Shown here in pieces: positions 1-8,553 of a stretch of 35,628 nt of DNA. A program made the position numbers and the translations under genes. Positions within the stretch are counted from its first letter, which is position 1. Each line of letters starts with the position of its first letter. The notes beneath the pieces are model-generated. The model did no database searches, was not told the DNA's origin, and saw nothing but the letters and a program-made list of their open reading frames with translations. Source of the stretch: Gammaproteobacteria bacterium (GTDB lineage Bacteria > Pseudomonadota > Gammaproteobacteria > HK1); the NCBI GenBank assembly GCA_009937425.1, contig JAACFO010000028.1:1-35628 (forward strand). The letters run 5' to 3'.

Positions 1-1
1 T

Positions 2-1603
2 GTGCTTGAAAGTAACGTCGATTCCCGCAGCGACGCATTTCGCGCCAATACGCAGGCCATGCAGTCGCTGGTCTCGGAGTTGCGCGCAAAGGTCGCAGAG
101 ATCGCCCGCGGTGGAGGCGCAGCGGCCCGGGAAAGACATATCGCCAGGGGTAAATTACCGGTACGCGAACGTATCCACCTGCTGCTTGATGCGGGTTCGC
201 CCTTTCTCGAGCTCTCCCAGTTCGCCGCCTACGGCGTGTACGACGAGGAAATACCTGCGGCGGGAATTGTTACCGGAATCGGCCGGGTAGCCGGGCGCGA
301 ATGCGTCGTTATTGCCAACGATGCCACGGTGAAGGGCGGCACGTATTTCCCCATCACGGTAAAGAAGCATCTGCGCGCCCAGGAAATCGCCGAGGCAAAC
401 CGATTGCCCTGTATATATCTCGTGGATTCCGGCGGAGCCAACCTGCCCAATCAAGATGAAGTGTTTCCGGATCGCGATCACTTCGGCCGCATCTTCTACA
501 ACCAGGCGAACATGTCGGCCAAAGGCATCGCCCAAATCGCCGTGGTTATGGGATCGTGCACCGCCGGTGGCGCCTACGTGCCGGCCATGTCCGACGAAAG
601 CATTATCGTGCGCGGCGAGGGCACGATATTCCTTGCCGGGCCGCCGCTGGTGAAGGCGGCGACCGGAGAGGAAGTGAGCGCGGAAGATCTGGGCGGCGCC
701 GATGTGCATTGCCGCACATCCGGGGTTACGGATCACATGGCGGCAGACGATGCGGATGCGCTGAGCATTGCACGTCGTGCCGTGCGTCACCTGGGAAGCA
801 GCAAGGCGCCGACCTTGTCACCTCAGACACCGCAAGCGCCGCGCCACGATCCGGCCGAGCTTTACGGAATCATTCCTGTGGATGCGCGGATTCCCTACGA
901 TGTCCGTGAGGTCATTGCCCGGGTTGTCGACGCCTCGGACTTCGACGAGTTCAAGCAGCTCTACGGTTCGACACTGGTTTGCGGATTCGCCCGTATCCTC
1001 GGTTACCCGGTTGGTATCGTCGCCAATAATGGAATTCTATTTTCTGAATCCGCTTTGAAAGGCGCGCATTTTGTTCAGCTTTGCGCCCAGCGCGGCATTC
1101 CACTCGTGTTCCTGCAGAATATAACCGGCTTCATGGTCGGCCAGAAATACGAGTCCGGCGGCATCGCAAAGGACGGCGCCAAGATGGTGACCGCCGTATC
1201 CTGCGCGCGAGTGCCGAAATTCACCGTCATCATCGGCGGCAGCTTCGGCGCCGGAAATTACGGCATGTGCGGGCGCGCCTTCGGACCACGCTTCGTGTGG
1301 ATGTGGCCAAACGCACGCATCTCCGTAATGGGCGGCGAGCAGGCAGCCAATGTCCTGGCGCAAGTAAAGGGCGACAATCTCGCGCGCAAAGGTGAAGCCT
1401 GGAGCCCCCAGGCACAGGATGACTTCAAGCGCCCGATTCGCGAGCAGTATGAACGTCAAGGTCACCCATACTTTGCCAGCGCGCGATTGTGGGATGACGG
1501 CATTATCGACCCCTGCGATACCAGGGACGTCCTGGGGCTCGCCCTATCGGCATCGTTAAATGCACCTATAGAGAAAACCGACTTCGGCGTATTCAGGATG
1601 TGA
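2..1603 (+). CDS. liuB: Methylcrotonoyl-CoA carboxylase beta (carboxyltransferase) subunit, possibly 5'-truncated by a few codons
   Basis: Transfers CO2 from carboxybiotin to 3-methylcrotonyl-CoA, giving 3-methylglutaconyl-CoA in leucine and isovalerate breakdown; acts in the cytoplasm in complex with the biotin subunit encoded at 2393-4405. The 533-residue product is the usual length of the family and has the two crotonase-like carboxyltransferase halves. Recognisable pieces are the N-terminal [10 protein letters not shown] and [16 protein letters not shown], the mid-protein [17 protein letters not shown] stretch, and a C-terminal [14 protein letters not shown] followed by [14 protein letters not shown]. 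The first in-frame start is a GTG at position 2, and family members usually carry a few more N-terminal residues, so the true start may lie outside the window. It is followed after 1 bp by liuC. Distinguished from propionyl-CoA and geranyl-CoA carboxylases by sequence character and by the liuC-liuD neighbourhood. Confidence 0.93.
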   Translation: MLESNVDSRSDAFRANTQAMQSLVSELRAKVAEIARGGGAAARERHIARGKLPVRERIHLLLDAGSPFLELSQFAAYGVYDEEIPAAGIVTGIGRVAGRECVVIANDATVKGGTYFPITVKKHLRAQEIAEANRLPCIYLVDSGGANLPNQDEVFPDRDHFGRIFYNQANMSAKGIAQIAVVMGSCTAGGAYVPAMSDESIIVRGEGTIFLAGPPLVKAATGEEVSAEDLGGADVHCRTSGVTDHMAADDADALSIARRAVRHLGSSKAPTLSPQTPQAPRHDPAELYGIIPVDARIPYDVREVIARVVDASDFDEFKQLYGSTLVCGFARILGYPVGIVANNGILFSESALKGAHFVQLCAQRGIPLVFLQNITGFMVGQKYESGGIAKDGAKMVTAVSCARVPKFTVIIGGSFGAGNYGMCGRAFGPRFVWMWPNARISVMGGEQAANVLAQVKGDNLARKGEAWSPQAQDDFKRPIREQYERQGHPYFASARLWDDGIIDPCDTRDVLGLALSASLNAPIEKTDFGVFRM

Positions 1604-1604
1604 C

Positions 1605-2396
1605 ATGAACACTGCACCAATATTGACCGAGATCGACGGACGTGGCGTCGCTTCGCTGATTCTCAATCGCCCCGATGTGCACAACGCGTTCGACGATGTG
1701 CTCATCGGCCGACTCAGTGAAGCACTGGATGAGCTGGCCGGCGACGACCATGTGCGGGTGGTAAGGGTCATCGGCCGCGGCAAGAGCTTTTCCGCCGGCG
1801 CCGATTTGAATTGGATGCGGCGCATGGCCGAGTACTCGGAAGAGGAAAATCTGCAGGATGCGCGCAAGGTCGCTCACATGTTCCACAAGCTCGCACGCTT
1901 CCCGCGCCCAACACTGGCTATCGTCCACGGCAACGCCTTTGGCGGCGGCGTCGGATTGATTGCCTGTTGTGACATCGCGGTAGCAAGTGTTGATGCGCGT
2001 TTTTCGCTCTCGGAAGTCAAGCTCGGCCTGATCCCCGCCACCATCAGTCCCTTCGTCATCGAGGCTGTCGGAGCCCGCCAGGCGCGTCGCCTGTTCTTGA
2101 GCGCCGAACGCTTCGATGCGAGCGCCGCCATGAGTTTCGGCCTGATTCACGAAATAAGCCCCGGGGATCGGCTCGATGAATGCGCCGATGTGTTTGTCTC
2201 CCAGTTGCTGGAAAACAGTCCCCATGCCATGGCGGCCTCGAAGGAGTTGGTATCGACGGTAGCCAATCGACCCATCGACGAGGCGGTGCTCACCGACGTC
2301 GCCGGGCGTATCGCGCGCCAGCGCGCCAGCGCCGAGGGCCGCGAGGGCGTTGCTGCATTCCTCGGCAAGCGGCCACCCGGTTGGATGCGTGATTGA
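1605..2396 (+). CDS. liuC: Methylglutaconyl-CoA hydratase (crotonase family)
   Basis: Hydrates 3-methylglutaconyl-CoA to 3-hydroxy-3-methylglutaryl-CoA, the step after methylcrotonyl-CoA carboxylase. The 263-residue crotonase-fold protein has the CoA-binding stretch SFSAGADLNWMRRMAEYSEE (about residues 65-85), typical of the LiuC group, then the oxyanion-hole region HGNAFGGGVGLIACCDIA and FSLSEVKLGLIPATISPFV. The ATG begins 1 bp after the liuB stop, and the stop overlaps the liuD start, so translation is likely coupled. Assignment within the broad enoyl-CoA hydratase family rests on the motif around residue 75 and on its position between the two carboxylase subunit genes. Confidence 0.9.
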   Translation: MNTAPILTEIDGRGVASLILNRPDVHNAFDDVLIGRLSEALDELAGDDHVRVVRVIGRGKSFSAGADLNWMRRMAEYSEEENLQDARKVAHMFHKLARFPRPTLAIVHGNAFGGGVGLIACCDIAVASVDARFSLSEVKLGLIPATISPFVIEAVGARQARRLFLSAERFDASAAMSFGLIHEISPGDRLDECADVFVSQLLENSPHAMAASKELVSTVANRPIDEAVLTDVAGRIARQRASAEGREGVAAFLGKRPPGWMRD

Positions 2397-4405
2397 GCGC
2401 GCGCTTCAATAAGATTCTGATCGCCAATCGCGGCGAGATCGCGTGTCGCGTCATCCGCACGGTCCGACGTCTCGGCATTCGCAGCGTCGCCGTCTACTCG
2501 GATGCCGACGGGGGTGCCATGCACGTGGACCTTGCCGACGAGGCTTTGCGCATCGGACCGGCAGCAGCAGCCGACAGCTACCTTAACGTACATGCCATTG
2601 TCGACGCCTGCCTTGCCAGTGGCGCCGACGCCGTGCATCCCGGCTACGGATTTCTCGCGGAGAATGGCGAGTTCGCCGAGGCCTGCGAACAGGCCGGTGT
2701 AAACTTCATCGGCCCGCCGGTCGCGGCCATGGGTGTTATGGGCAGCAAGGACGCGGCTTTGGATCTCGCCGCCAGCGTTGGCGTGCCGATTCTGCCCGGG
2801 TACCGGGGCGCCGATCAATCCGATACGGCCCTCGCTGACGCGGCCGATGACATCGGTTACCCATTGTTGATCAAGCCGGTGGCCGGCGGCGGCGGCAAAG
2901 GCATGCGCACGGTGGAGTCTGCACCGGCGTTGCAACAAGCTCTGGCGTCGTCGCGGCGCGAAGCGCGCTCGGCCTTCGCCGACGAACGGGTGTTGCTGGA
3001 GAAATTTCTGCTACGGCCCAGGCATGTGGAGCTGCAGATTTTCGCCGACGATCACGGCAACGTCGTGCACCTGTTCGACCGCGATTGTTCGATCCAGCGC
3101 CGGCACCAGAAAATCGTCGAGGAAGCGCCGGCCCCGGGATTGACGAAGAAGCTGCGCGAGCACATGGCGCGCACCGCCGTTACCCTCGCCCGCGCCATCG
3201 ACTACCGCGGCGCCGGCACCGTGGAGTTCCTCGTCGACAGCGCCGCGCCCGGCGACTACTTCTTCATGGAGATGAATACGCGTCTTCAGGTGGAACACCC
3301 GGTAACAGAACTGATCCTGGGTTCGGATCTGGTGGAATGGCAGATACGCATCGCCCAGGGTGAACCGTTGCCCGTCGAGCAGCAGCGCTTGCGTGCATCG
3401 GGTCACGCCATCGAGGCGCGCATCTATGCCGAAGATCCGGATCGCGATTTTCTCCCGGCCACCGGCACGCTGACACGCTTCAGAATGCCGGCCGTCGACA
3501 AGCGGCTGCGCATTGATACCGGCGTGCGCGAGGGCGACGAAGTGGGCATTCATTACGATCCCATGATTGCCAAAATCATCGTGCACGGGGACGATCGGAA
3601 AGACGCCGTCGCAGGGCTGCGCCGCGCGCTGAGCGAATGCCGCATAGCCGGGCTACCAACCAATCTGTCCCTGTTGAAGCGTGTTGCGGCCAGTCCCGCG
3701 TTCGCGAAGGCAGAAGTCGATACGGCTTTTGTCGATTCGCTGGGAGACCGCCCTGCCCACATGGACGAAGAGCTCGGGCTCGCGGCGGCGTGCTTATTCG
3801 TGCTCCTGGAACAAGCCGCCGCCAGCCGGCGCCGGGGCAACAATACCGAGGATCCCTACTCGCCCTGGCATACCCTCGCCGGGTGGCGTCTCAATGCAGA
3901 GGCCGAGGACGTCGTGATTCTTCACACGCACGAGCGCGAAGTTCGCGTGCCGATACGCTACGAAGCAAGCGGCTTCAGGCTGACACTTCCTTCGGGGACC
4001 ATTGCCGCATCCGGAAAACTCGTGGATCCTGACCGCTTGATCGCAACCATCGGAAACCGGCGGTTGCCTGCGGAGGTGGTACGTGACGGCAGCGTTCTCG
4101 ACGTTTTTATCGCCGGACAGCATCTGCACGTGCGTTGTGAAGATCGCGACCAACCTGGCAGCCGCGAGGACAGCGTCTCGGGATTGCTGGTAGCGCCGAT
4201 GCCCGGGCGGGTGATTTCAGTTCCGGTGGAACGCGGCGCCAGCGTCGAGAAGGGTCAAGCATTGATGGTCATCGAGGCCATGAAGATGGAGCACACGATC
4301 CACGCACCCACCAGCGGCACCGTGACGGCGATTTCCTACGAAGAAGGCGACCTGGTGGAGGAAGGCGTGGAACTGCTCGCTATCACCCCTTCCGGAGACG
4401 ACTAA
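2393..4405 (+). CDS. liuD: Methylcrotonoyl-CoA carboxylase alpha (biotin-containing) subunit
   Basis: ATP-dependent biotin carboxylase fused to a biotin carrier, partner of the 2-1603 product. Order of domains in 670 residues: biotin carboxylase N-terminal domain (FNKILIANRGEIACRVIRT at the start), ATP-grasp domain with the glycine-rich KPVAGGGGKGM loop and MEMNTRLQVEHPVTE, biotin carboxylase C-terminal domain (HAIEARIYAEDP), a methylcrotonyl-type linker, and a C-terminal biotinyl domain with the EAMKMEH motif whose Lys631 is the expected biotinylation site. The frame opens with TTG at 2393, which overlaps the liuC TGA by 4 bp; an ATG is absent near the conserved N-terminus, so TTG is the best start. 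No HMG-CoA lyase gene (liuE) follows; instead an inverted-repeat element and a convergent operon begin. Confidence 0.95.
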   Translation: MSARFNKILIANRGEIACRVIRTVRRLGIRSVAVYSDADGGAMHVDLADEALRIGPAAAADSYLNVHAIVDACLASGADAVHPGYGFLAENGEFAEACEQAGVNFIGPPVAAMGVMGSKDAALDLAASVGVPILPGYRGADQSDTALADAADDIGYPLLIKPVAGGGGKGMRTVESAPALQQALASSRREARSAFADERVLLEKFLLRPRHVELQIFADDHGNVVHLFDRDCSIQRRHQKIVEEAPAPGLTKKLREHMARTAVTLARAIDYRGAGTVEFLVDSAAPGDYFFMEMNTRLQVEHPVTELILGSDLVEWQIRIAQGEPLPVEQQRLRASGHAIEARIYAEDPDRDFLPATGTLTRFRMPAVDKRLRIDTGVREGDEVGIHYDPMIAKIIVHGDDRKDAVAGLRRALSECRIAGLPTNLSLLKRVAASPAFAKAEVDTAFVDSLGDRPAHMDEELGLAAACLFVLLEQAAASRRRGNNTEDPYSPWHTLAGWRLNAEAEDVVILHTHEREVRVPIRYEASGFRLTLPSGTIAASGKLVDPDRLIATIGNRRLPAEVVRDGSVLDVFIAGQHLHVRCEDRDQPGSREDSVSGLLVAPMPGRVISVPVERGASVEKGQALMVIEAMKMEHTIHAPTSGTVTAISYEEGDLVEEGVELLAITPSGDD

Positions 4406-4423
4406 TTCGTAACTGGCATACCT

Positions 4424-4520
4424 GGTGCCGGAGTTGACCTAATTGCCCTATCGCATGTGGTGGTTGTGAACGGCACGGAGAAATTGATTGCGACAGGGCA
4501 ATTAGGTCAACTCCGGCACC
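4424..4520. repeat. REPIN/MITE-like palindromic element
   Basis: Two arms, 4424-4455 and 4489-4520, are reverse complements over 32 bp with a single mismatch (26 outer bases perfect), separated by 33 bp. The outer end reads GGTGCCGGAGTTGACCTAAT. It fills most of the space between the convergent liuD and MoaD-like genes. The shape (two inverted REP-like units around a short spacer) and the GGAGTTGACCTAATTGCC flavour resemble repeats mobilised by REP-associated tyrosine (Y1) transposases; that link is inferred. No transposase lies in the window. It could also act as a bidirectional transcription terminator for the two convergent operons. Confidence 0.75.
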
Positions 4521-4533
4521 GACGAACGACGAG

Positions 4534-4779
4534 CTAGCCGCCGCCGATCTTCGGGATGACGTGCACTTCGCTGTCGGGGCCGATGGCCGCGAACCAGGCA
4601 TCTTGAAAGATCTCACCGTCGATGGCGACGGCGATGCCTTCCTCCAGGTGCGGCGCGAGTTGCGGATAACGTGCACCCAGCTGCGCGAACAGCTGACGCA
4701 CGTCGTTCACATCGAGATCGAATTCACTCCTGCCGTCGCTGTACTGCTTCAGATTGCCGTTCAGGACTACCCGAGCCAC
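4534..4779 (-). CDS. MoaD/ThiS-family ubiquitin-like sulfur-carrier-type protein
   Basis: An 81-residue protein starting at a GTG 4 bp downstream of the stop of the molybdenum hydroxylase large subunit and ending in KIGGG. The short beta-grasp layout (ARVVLNGNLKQYS strand, DVNDVRQLFAQLGARYP helix, EGIAVAIDGEIF, then SEVHVIPKIGGG) and the C-terminal Gly-Gly match MoaD/ThiS proteins, whose C-terminal glycine is thiocarboxylated to carry sulfur for molybdopterin or thiamine synthesis. Its place at the end of a molybdenum hydroxylase operon favours a role in cofactor supply or sulfuration for that enzyme, but this is inference. An upstream extension of the frame would overlap the hydroxylase gene in another frame and is not protein-like, so the GTG at 4779 was preferred. 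Confidence 0.78.
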   Translation of the reverse strand: MARVVLNGNLKQYSDGRSEFDLDVNDVRQLFAQLGARYPQLAPHLEEGIAVAIDGEIFQDAWFAAIGPDSEVHVIPKIGGG

Positions 4780-4783
4780 ACGC

Positions 4784-7093
4784 CTATTCCGCCGCGTTCG
4801 CCAACGCGCTGCGCGCCGCGTCGATGGCCGCCAACACCTTCGGCGGCGACATGGGTAACGCGTTGAAGCGGATGCCGGTGGCCTGCTCGATGGCATTGGT
4901 GATTGCCGCCATGGGCGGAATGATGGGCGTCTCGCCGACACCACGCACACCATAACGGTGTGTAGGATTCGGTACCTCGACGATGACCGTATCGATCATG
5001 GGAACGTCGGAGCATACGGGAATACGATAGTCGAGAAAGCCGGGGTTCTGCAGCCGGCCGTCCTCACCGTACACATACTCCTCGTTGAGCGCCCAACCGA
5101 TACCCTGCACCGCACCGCCCTGCATCTGGCCTTCCACGTAACCCGGGTGCACGGCCTTGCCGGCATCCTGGATGGCGGTGTAGCGAAGAATCTTCACCTG
5201 TCCCGTCTCGGTGTCCACCTCGACATCGACTATGTGCACCCCGAAACTGGGGCCCGCGCCCTGAGCATTGATGGCGGCGTTCCCCACCAGCGGTCCGCCG
5301 GTTTTGTTGGCCATCGCGGCTATTTCGGCGATGGACATGGGTTCGAAGTCACCGGCATTGCTGCTCGCGGGCCTCGCATACCCTTGTTCCCAGATAACGG
5401 CGTCCACGGGGATATCCCATATCTTCGCCACCCGCTCGCGCATCTTGTCGATCACGTCGCGGGCCGCCTCGATGACCGCCATACCGGATGCGAAAGTGGC
5501 GCGGCTGCCTCCGGTCAAAAAGGTGTAACCGAGAGAGGCCGTGTCGCCGATGATGGGATGCACCTTGTCCAGATCCATACCCAGCTCCTCGGCGGCCATT
5601 TGGCAGAGCGACGCCCGCGAGCCGCCGATGTCCGGCGTGCCCACCACCAGGTGGGCGCCACCATCTTCGCTCAGGTTCAAGGTGGCGCAGCTTTCGCCGC
5701 CAATATTGAACCAGAATCCCGATGCCATGCCGCGACCCTGATTCTCGCCAAGGGTTGCCTGGTAGTGAGGGTGCGCCTTGGCAGCTTCGAGGCATTCGAT
5801 CATTCCGACGGGACCGAACTTCGGACCGTAAACCGTTTGCGTACCTTCCTTTGCTGCGTTCTTCAGACGCAGCTCCAGAGGATCCATGCCGAGCTTCTTG
5901 GCGAGCTCATCGACGACGCACTCGGCGCCATACTCGGCAATGGGTGCACCGGGCGCCCGGTATGCAGCCACCTTGGGCCGATTAACGACGACGTCATAAC
6001 CGACGGTGCGAACGTGTTCGAGATCGTAGGGTGCGAAGGCGCACATGCAACCTAACTGTACCGGTGAACCGGGAAACGCACCGGCCTGGTAATGAAACAC
6101 TCCATCCGCGGCGGTGATGCGTCCGTCCTCTGTCGCGCCAATCTTGATCCTCATATGGGAACCGGAGGTCGGGCCAGTGGCGCGAAACACTTCCTCCCTG
6201 GTCATGACCATCTTCACCGGGTGACCCGATTTGCGCGACAGCGCCAACGCCACGGGCTCCAGATAAACCACGGTCTTGCCGCCAAAGCCGCCGCCGATTT
6301 CCGACGCAGTGACACGCAACTTGGAAATGTCCATTCCCAGCAGCTTGGCGCAGTGACCGCGGACAATGTAGTGCCCCTGGGTGGTGCACCAAAGCTCCGC
6401 ATTTCCGTCGTTCGCGACATTGGCAAGACATGCGTGGGGCTCAATGTATCCCTGGTGCACGGGATTGGTGGTGAACTCGCGCTCGACGATCACGTCGGCC
6501 GCGGCGAAGCCGGCCTCCAAATCACCCTGGGAAAATTCGATGCGCTTGGCGATATTGGATGGCTTCGTCGGCTCCGGTTCTACGCCGGCTGTAATCAAGC
6601 TCTCATGGAGCAGCGGCGCGTCCGGCTTCATCGCGTCCATGACATCGATAACATGAGGCAACACCTCGTACTCCACCTCGATTAACGACAACGCTTTGTG
6701 GGCAATGGATTCGCTGACGGCGGCGACGGCCGCGAGGGCGTGACCTTCGTAGAGCACTTTCTCCCTGGCCATGACATTGCGGGTGATGTCGCGGTAATTC
6801 ACCATCATCTCGCCCGCCGGCACCATTTCAGAAGGCAGGTCGCGGATATCGTCCTTGGTGACCACCGACTTGACCCCCGGCAGTGCCTCGGCCTTCGACG
6901 TATCAATGGAAACGATGCGTGCGTGCGGGTGGGGGCTGCGCAATACTTTTCCGAAGAGCATGTTCGGCGCGTACAGATCGGCGCCGAAGCTGGCCCGCCC
7001 CGTTACCTTGTCGACACCGTCCGGGCGCACCTGGCTGGTGCCCACCCACTTGTATTCATTGCTCCCGGCGCCGTTCTTGTTGCTCTCAGCCAT
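4784..7093 (-). CDS. Molybdenum hydroxylase, molybdopterin-binding large subunit (xanthine dehydrogenase/aldehyde oxidase family)
   Basis: Catalytic subunit of a heterotrimeric molybdenum hydroxylase that oxidises an unidentified substrate by adding oxygen from water. The N-terminal hammerhead domain (DKVTGRASFGADLYAPNMLFG) is followed by the molybdopterin-binding domain with EIGGGFGGK, the AAYRAPGAP loop and a C-terminal GVRGVGETP whose glutamate (about residue 721 of 769) is the family's catalytic base. The active-site loop is not the AYRCSFR of form I CO dehydrogenase, so it is not CoxL in the strict sense. ATG at 7093 was chosen over an in-frame TTG at 7099; the ATG lies 2 bp past the stop of the 2Fe-2S subunit and has GAGGG upstream. 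Substrate candidates include aldehydes, N-heterocycles and aromatic CoA esters; the sequence alone does not decide. No XdhC- or CoxDEF-type maturation gene is in the window. Confidence 0.9.
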   Translation of the reverse strand: MAESNKNGAGSNEYKWVGTSQVRPDGVDKVTGRASFGADLYAPNMLFGKVLRSPHPHARIVSIDTSKAEALPGVKSVVTKDDIRDLPSEMVPAGEMMVNYRDITRNVMAREKVLYEGHALAAVAAVSESIAHKALSLIEVEYEVLPHVIDVMDAMKPDAPLLHESLITAGVEPEPTKPSNIAKRIEFSQGDLEAGFAAADVIVEREFTTNPVHQGYIEPHACLANVANDGNAELWCTTQGHYIVRGHCAKLLGMDISKLRVTASEIGGGFGGKTVVYLEPVALALSRKSGHPVKMVMTREEVFRATGPTSGSHMRIKIGATEDGRITAADGVFHYQAGAFPGSPVQLGCMCAFAPYDLEHVRTVGYDVVVNRPKVAAYRAPGAPIAEYGAECVVDELAKKLGMDPLELRLKNAAKEGTQTVYGPKFGPVGMIECLEAAKAHPHYQATLGENQGRGMASGFWFNIGGESCATLNLSEDGGAHLVVGTPDIGGSRASLCQMAAEELGMDLDKVHPIIGDTASLGYTFLTGGSRATFASGMAVIEAARDVIDKMRERVAKIWDIPVDAVIWEQGYARPASSNAGDFEPMSIAEIAAMANKTGGPLVGNAAINAQGAGPSFGVHIVDVEVDTETGQVKILRYTAIQDAGKAVHPGYVEGQMQGGAVQGIGWALNEEYVYGEDGRLQNPGFLDYRIPVCSDVPMIDTVIVEVPNPTHRYGVRGVGETPIIPPMAAITNAIEQATGIRFNALPMSPPKVLAAIDAARSALANAAE

Positions 7094-7095
7094 GA

Positions 7096-7578
7096 TCAAT
7101 TCGCCCTCATTTCAGCAGCCGCATCCAGTACGGCGCGTACAATCTTGTCGTAACCCGTGCAACGGCAAAGGTTGCCGGCCAGCCAGTATCGAACCTGGGT
7201 CTCCGTCGGGTCCGGCTCGGTTTCCAGCAGAGCCTTCGCCGCAACGAGAATGCCCGGCGTACAGATGCCGCATTGCAGCGCAGAATGCTCCAGGAATTTC
7301 TGTTGCAGGGGATGCAGCTCGTCGCCGTCAGCCATGCCTTCGATAGTTTCTACACGGTGCCCATTGGTTTCTACGGCGAGCACCAGGCAGGCGCATACCA
7401 GGCGCCCGTCGAACATTACGCTGCAGGCACCGCAATCACCGGAAGCGCAACCCTCCTTGCTGCCGGTTAAATGCAATTCGTCGCGCAACACGTCCAGCAA
7501 CGTTTGTTGCGGCTCACAAAGAAACTCGACGGCATCATCATTGACGGTCGCGGATACGTGAAGCTTCGTCTTCGACAT
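7096..7578 (-). CDS. Molybdenum hydroxylase 2Fe-2S small subunit
   Basis: Electron-transfer subunit carrying electrons from the molybdenum site to FAD. The 160-residue protein has both expected clusters: the plant-ferredoxin-type set Cys44, Cys49, Cys52 and Cys64 (GCASGDCGAC plus VCAC), and the C-terminal helical-domain set Cys103, Cys106, Cys138 and Cys140 (QCGICTPG plus LCRC). No twin-arginine signal is present, so the enzyme is probably cytoplasmic. The start codon overlaps the stop of the FAD subunit by 1 bp (TAATG), and its stop lies 2 bp before the large-subunit ATG, so the three subunits are surely co-translated. Gene order FAD, 2Fe-2S, Mo matches the medium-small-large order common in CoxMSL-like operons. 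Confidence 0.95.
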   Translation of the reverse strand: MSKTKLHVSATVNDDAVEFLCEPQQTLLDVLRDELHLTGSKEGCASGDCGACSVMFDGRLVCACLVLAVETNGHRVETIEGMADGDELHPLQQKFLEHSALQCGICTPGILVAAKALLETEPDPTETQVRYWLAGNLCRCTGYDKIVRAVLDAAAEMRAN

Positions 7579-8438
7579 TAATTAATCCTCGCCCTTTCCA
7601 GCGCGATACCGCAGGCGCGACGCGCCAGGACACCGGCAACTTTCACTCGGTATTCAACGGTGCCGCGCTTGTCGTCGATGGGGTTGCAGGCGGCACTGGC
7701 GGCAGTGGCCATGGCTTCGAGATCGGCATCATCCAAGCGCGTCCCGACCAGAGCTTCGCCCGCGGCAGGCACGAGCATTGCCCTCGGGGCGACCGCACCA
7801 AGGGCGACACGTGCCGCGGTGCAAACACCGGATTCGTCCAGTGACAGATTAACGCCGGCGCCAACCACGGCGATGTCCATCTCGGTGCGTGGAATAAAAC
7901 GCAGGTACGCATCTCCGGATCGCGGCATTCGTTCGGGGAACATGAACGAGACAACGAACTCCCCCTTCCCTAGAGACGTCTGGCCGGGGCCGGTGCAGAT
8001 TTCCTCCACCGCCACCTCGCGTCGTCCGCCGGGACCGGCGACCGTACAAACAGCTGCGGCGGCGATCAACGCCGGGACACTGTCCGCGGCTGGTGATGCA
8101 TTGCACAGGTTACCGCCCATGGAGGCACGCCCCTGGATCTGGGTGGAACCGATCAGCTCGGCGGCCTCCACGACACCGGGCCAGGCTTTTTTCAACGACG
8201 GATGCTCACCCAGCTCGGCGCCGGTGACGGCGGCACCCACACGGTATCCACCATTCTCGGCGCTGATTTCCCGCGCTTCGAGGATGTTCTTGATATCGAC
8301 GACCAGGTCGGGGTTGACCACTCCGGCACGCAGCTGCACCAGCAGATCCGTGCCGCCACTGAGAACGCGGCAGTCACCGGCCCCGTCGGCGAGCAGCGCA
8401 ACGGCGCTTTCGATTGATTCTGGAGATTCGTATCGCAT
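7578..8438 (-). CDS. Molybdenum hydroxylase FAD-binding medium subunit
   Basis: Medium subunit that binds FAD and passes electrons to the final acceptor. The 286 residues follow the CoxM/xanthine dehydrogenase FAD-domain pattern, with the two FAD-pyrophosphate loops LSGGTDLLVQL (about 25-35) and SMGGNLCNASPAAD (about 105-120), and a C-terminal CO-dehydrogenase flavoprotein domain. It lacks the extra 4Fe-4S insertion of the 4-hydroxybenzoyl-CoA reductase beta subunit, since no cysteine-rich insert is seen, which argues against that particular substrate. First gene of the four-gene operon; the 115 bp upstream separate it from the decarboxylase gene on the same strand and may hold the operon promoter, although no clear -35/-10 pair was recognised. 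Confidence 0.93.
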   Translation of the reverse strand: MRYESPESIESAVALLADGAGDCRVLSGGTDLLVQLRAGVVNPDLVVDIKNILEAREISAENGGYRVGAAVTGAELGEHPSLKKAWPGVVEAAELIGSTQIQGRASMGGNLCNASPAADSVPALIAAAAVCTVAGPGGRREVAVEEICTGPGQTSLGKGEFVVSFMFPERMPRSGDAYLRFIPRTEMDIAVVGAGVNLSLDESGVCTAARVALGAVAPRAMLVPAAGEALVGTRLDDADLEAMATAASAACNPIDDKRGTVEYRVKVAGVLARRACGIALERARIN

Positions 8439-8553
8439 GATTCACACTCTTCGGGATTTCTCCCACAGCTGCCCAGAATGCCCGAGATCGGCACCACATC
8501 TCAAGCCGAAGTGCCGAAGGCGATCTCCGCCCGGGGGTAAGCGTCGGAATAAA

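Noticed and set aside
4958..6055. A 365-codon open frame on the + strand opposite the molybdenum hydroxylase large subunit
   Set aside because: It is antisense to a gene with unmistakable family motifs and has no family-like sequence; long shadow frames are expected in GC-rich DNA. The same applies to the long frames at 7660-8763 (+), 32271-33473 (+), 2147-2938 (-) and 155-790 (-).
4784..7093. Identification as carbon monoxide dehydrogenase CoxL
   Set aside because: Gene order is CoxMSL-like, but the active-site loop is AAYRAPGAP and lacks the AYRCSFR signature of form I CO dehydrogenase.
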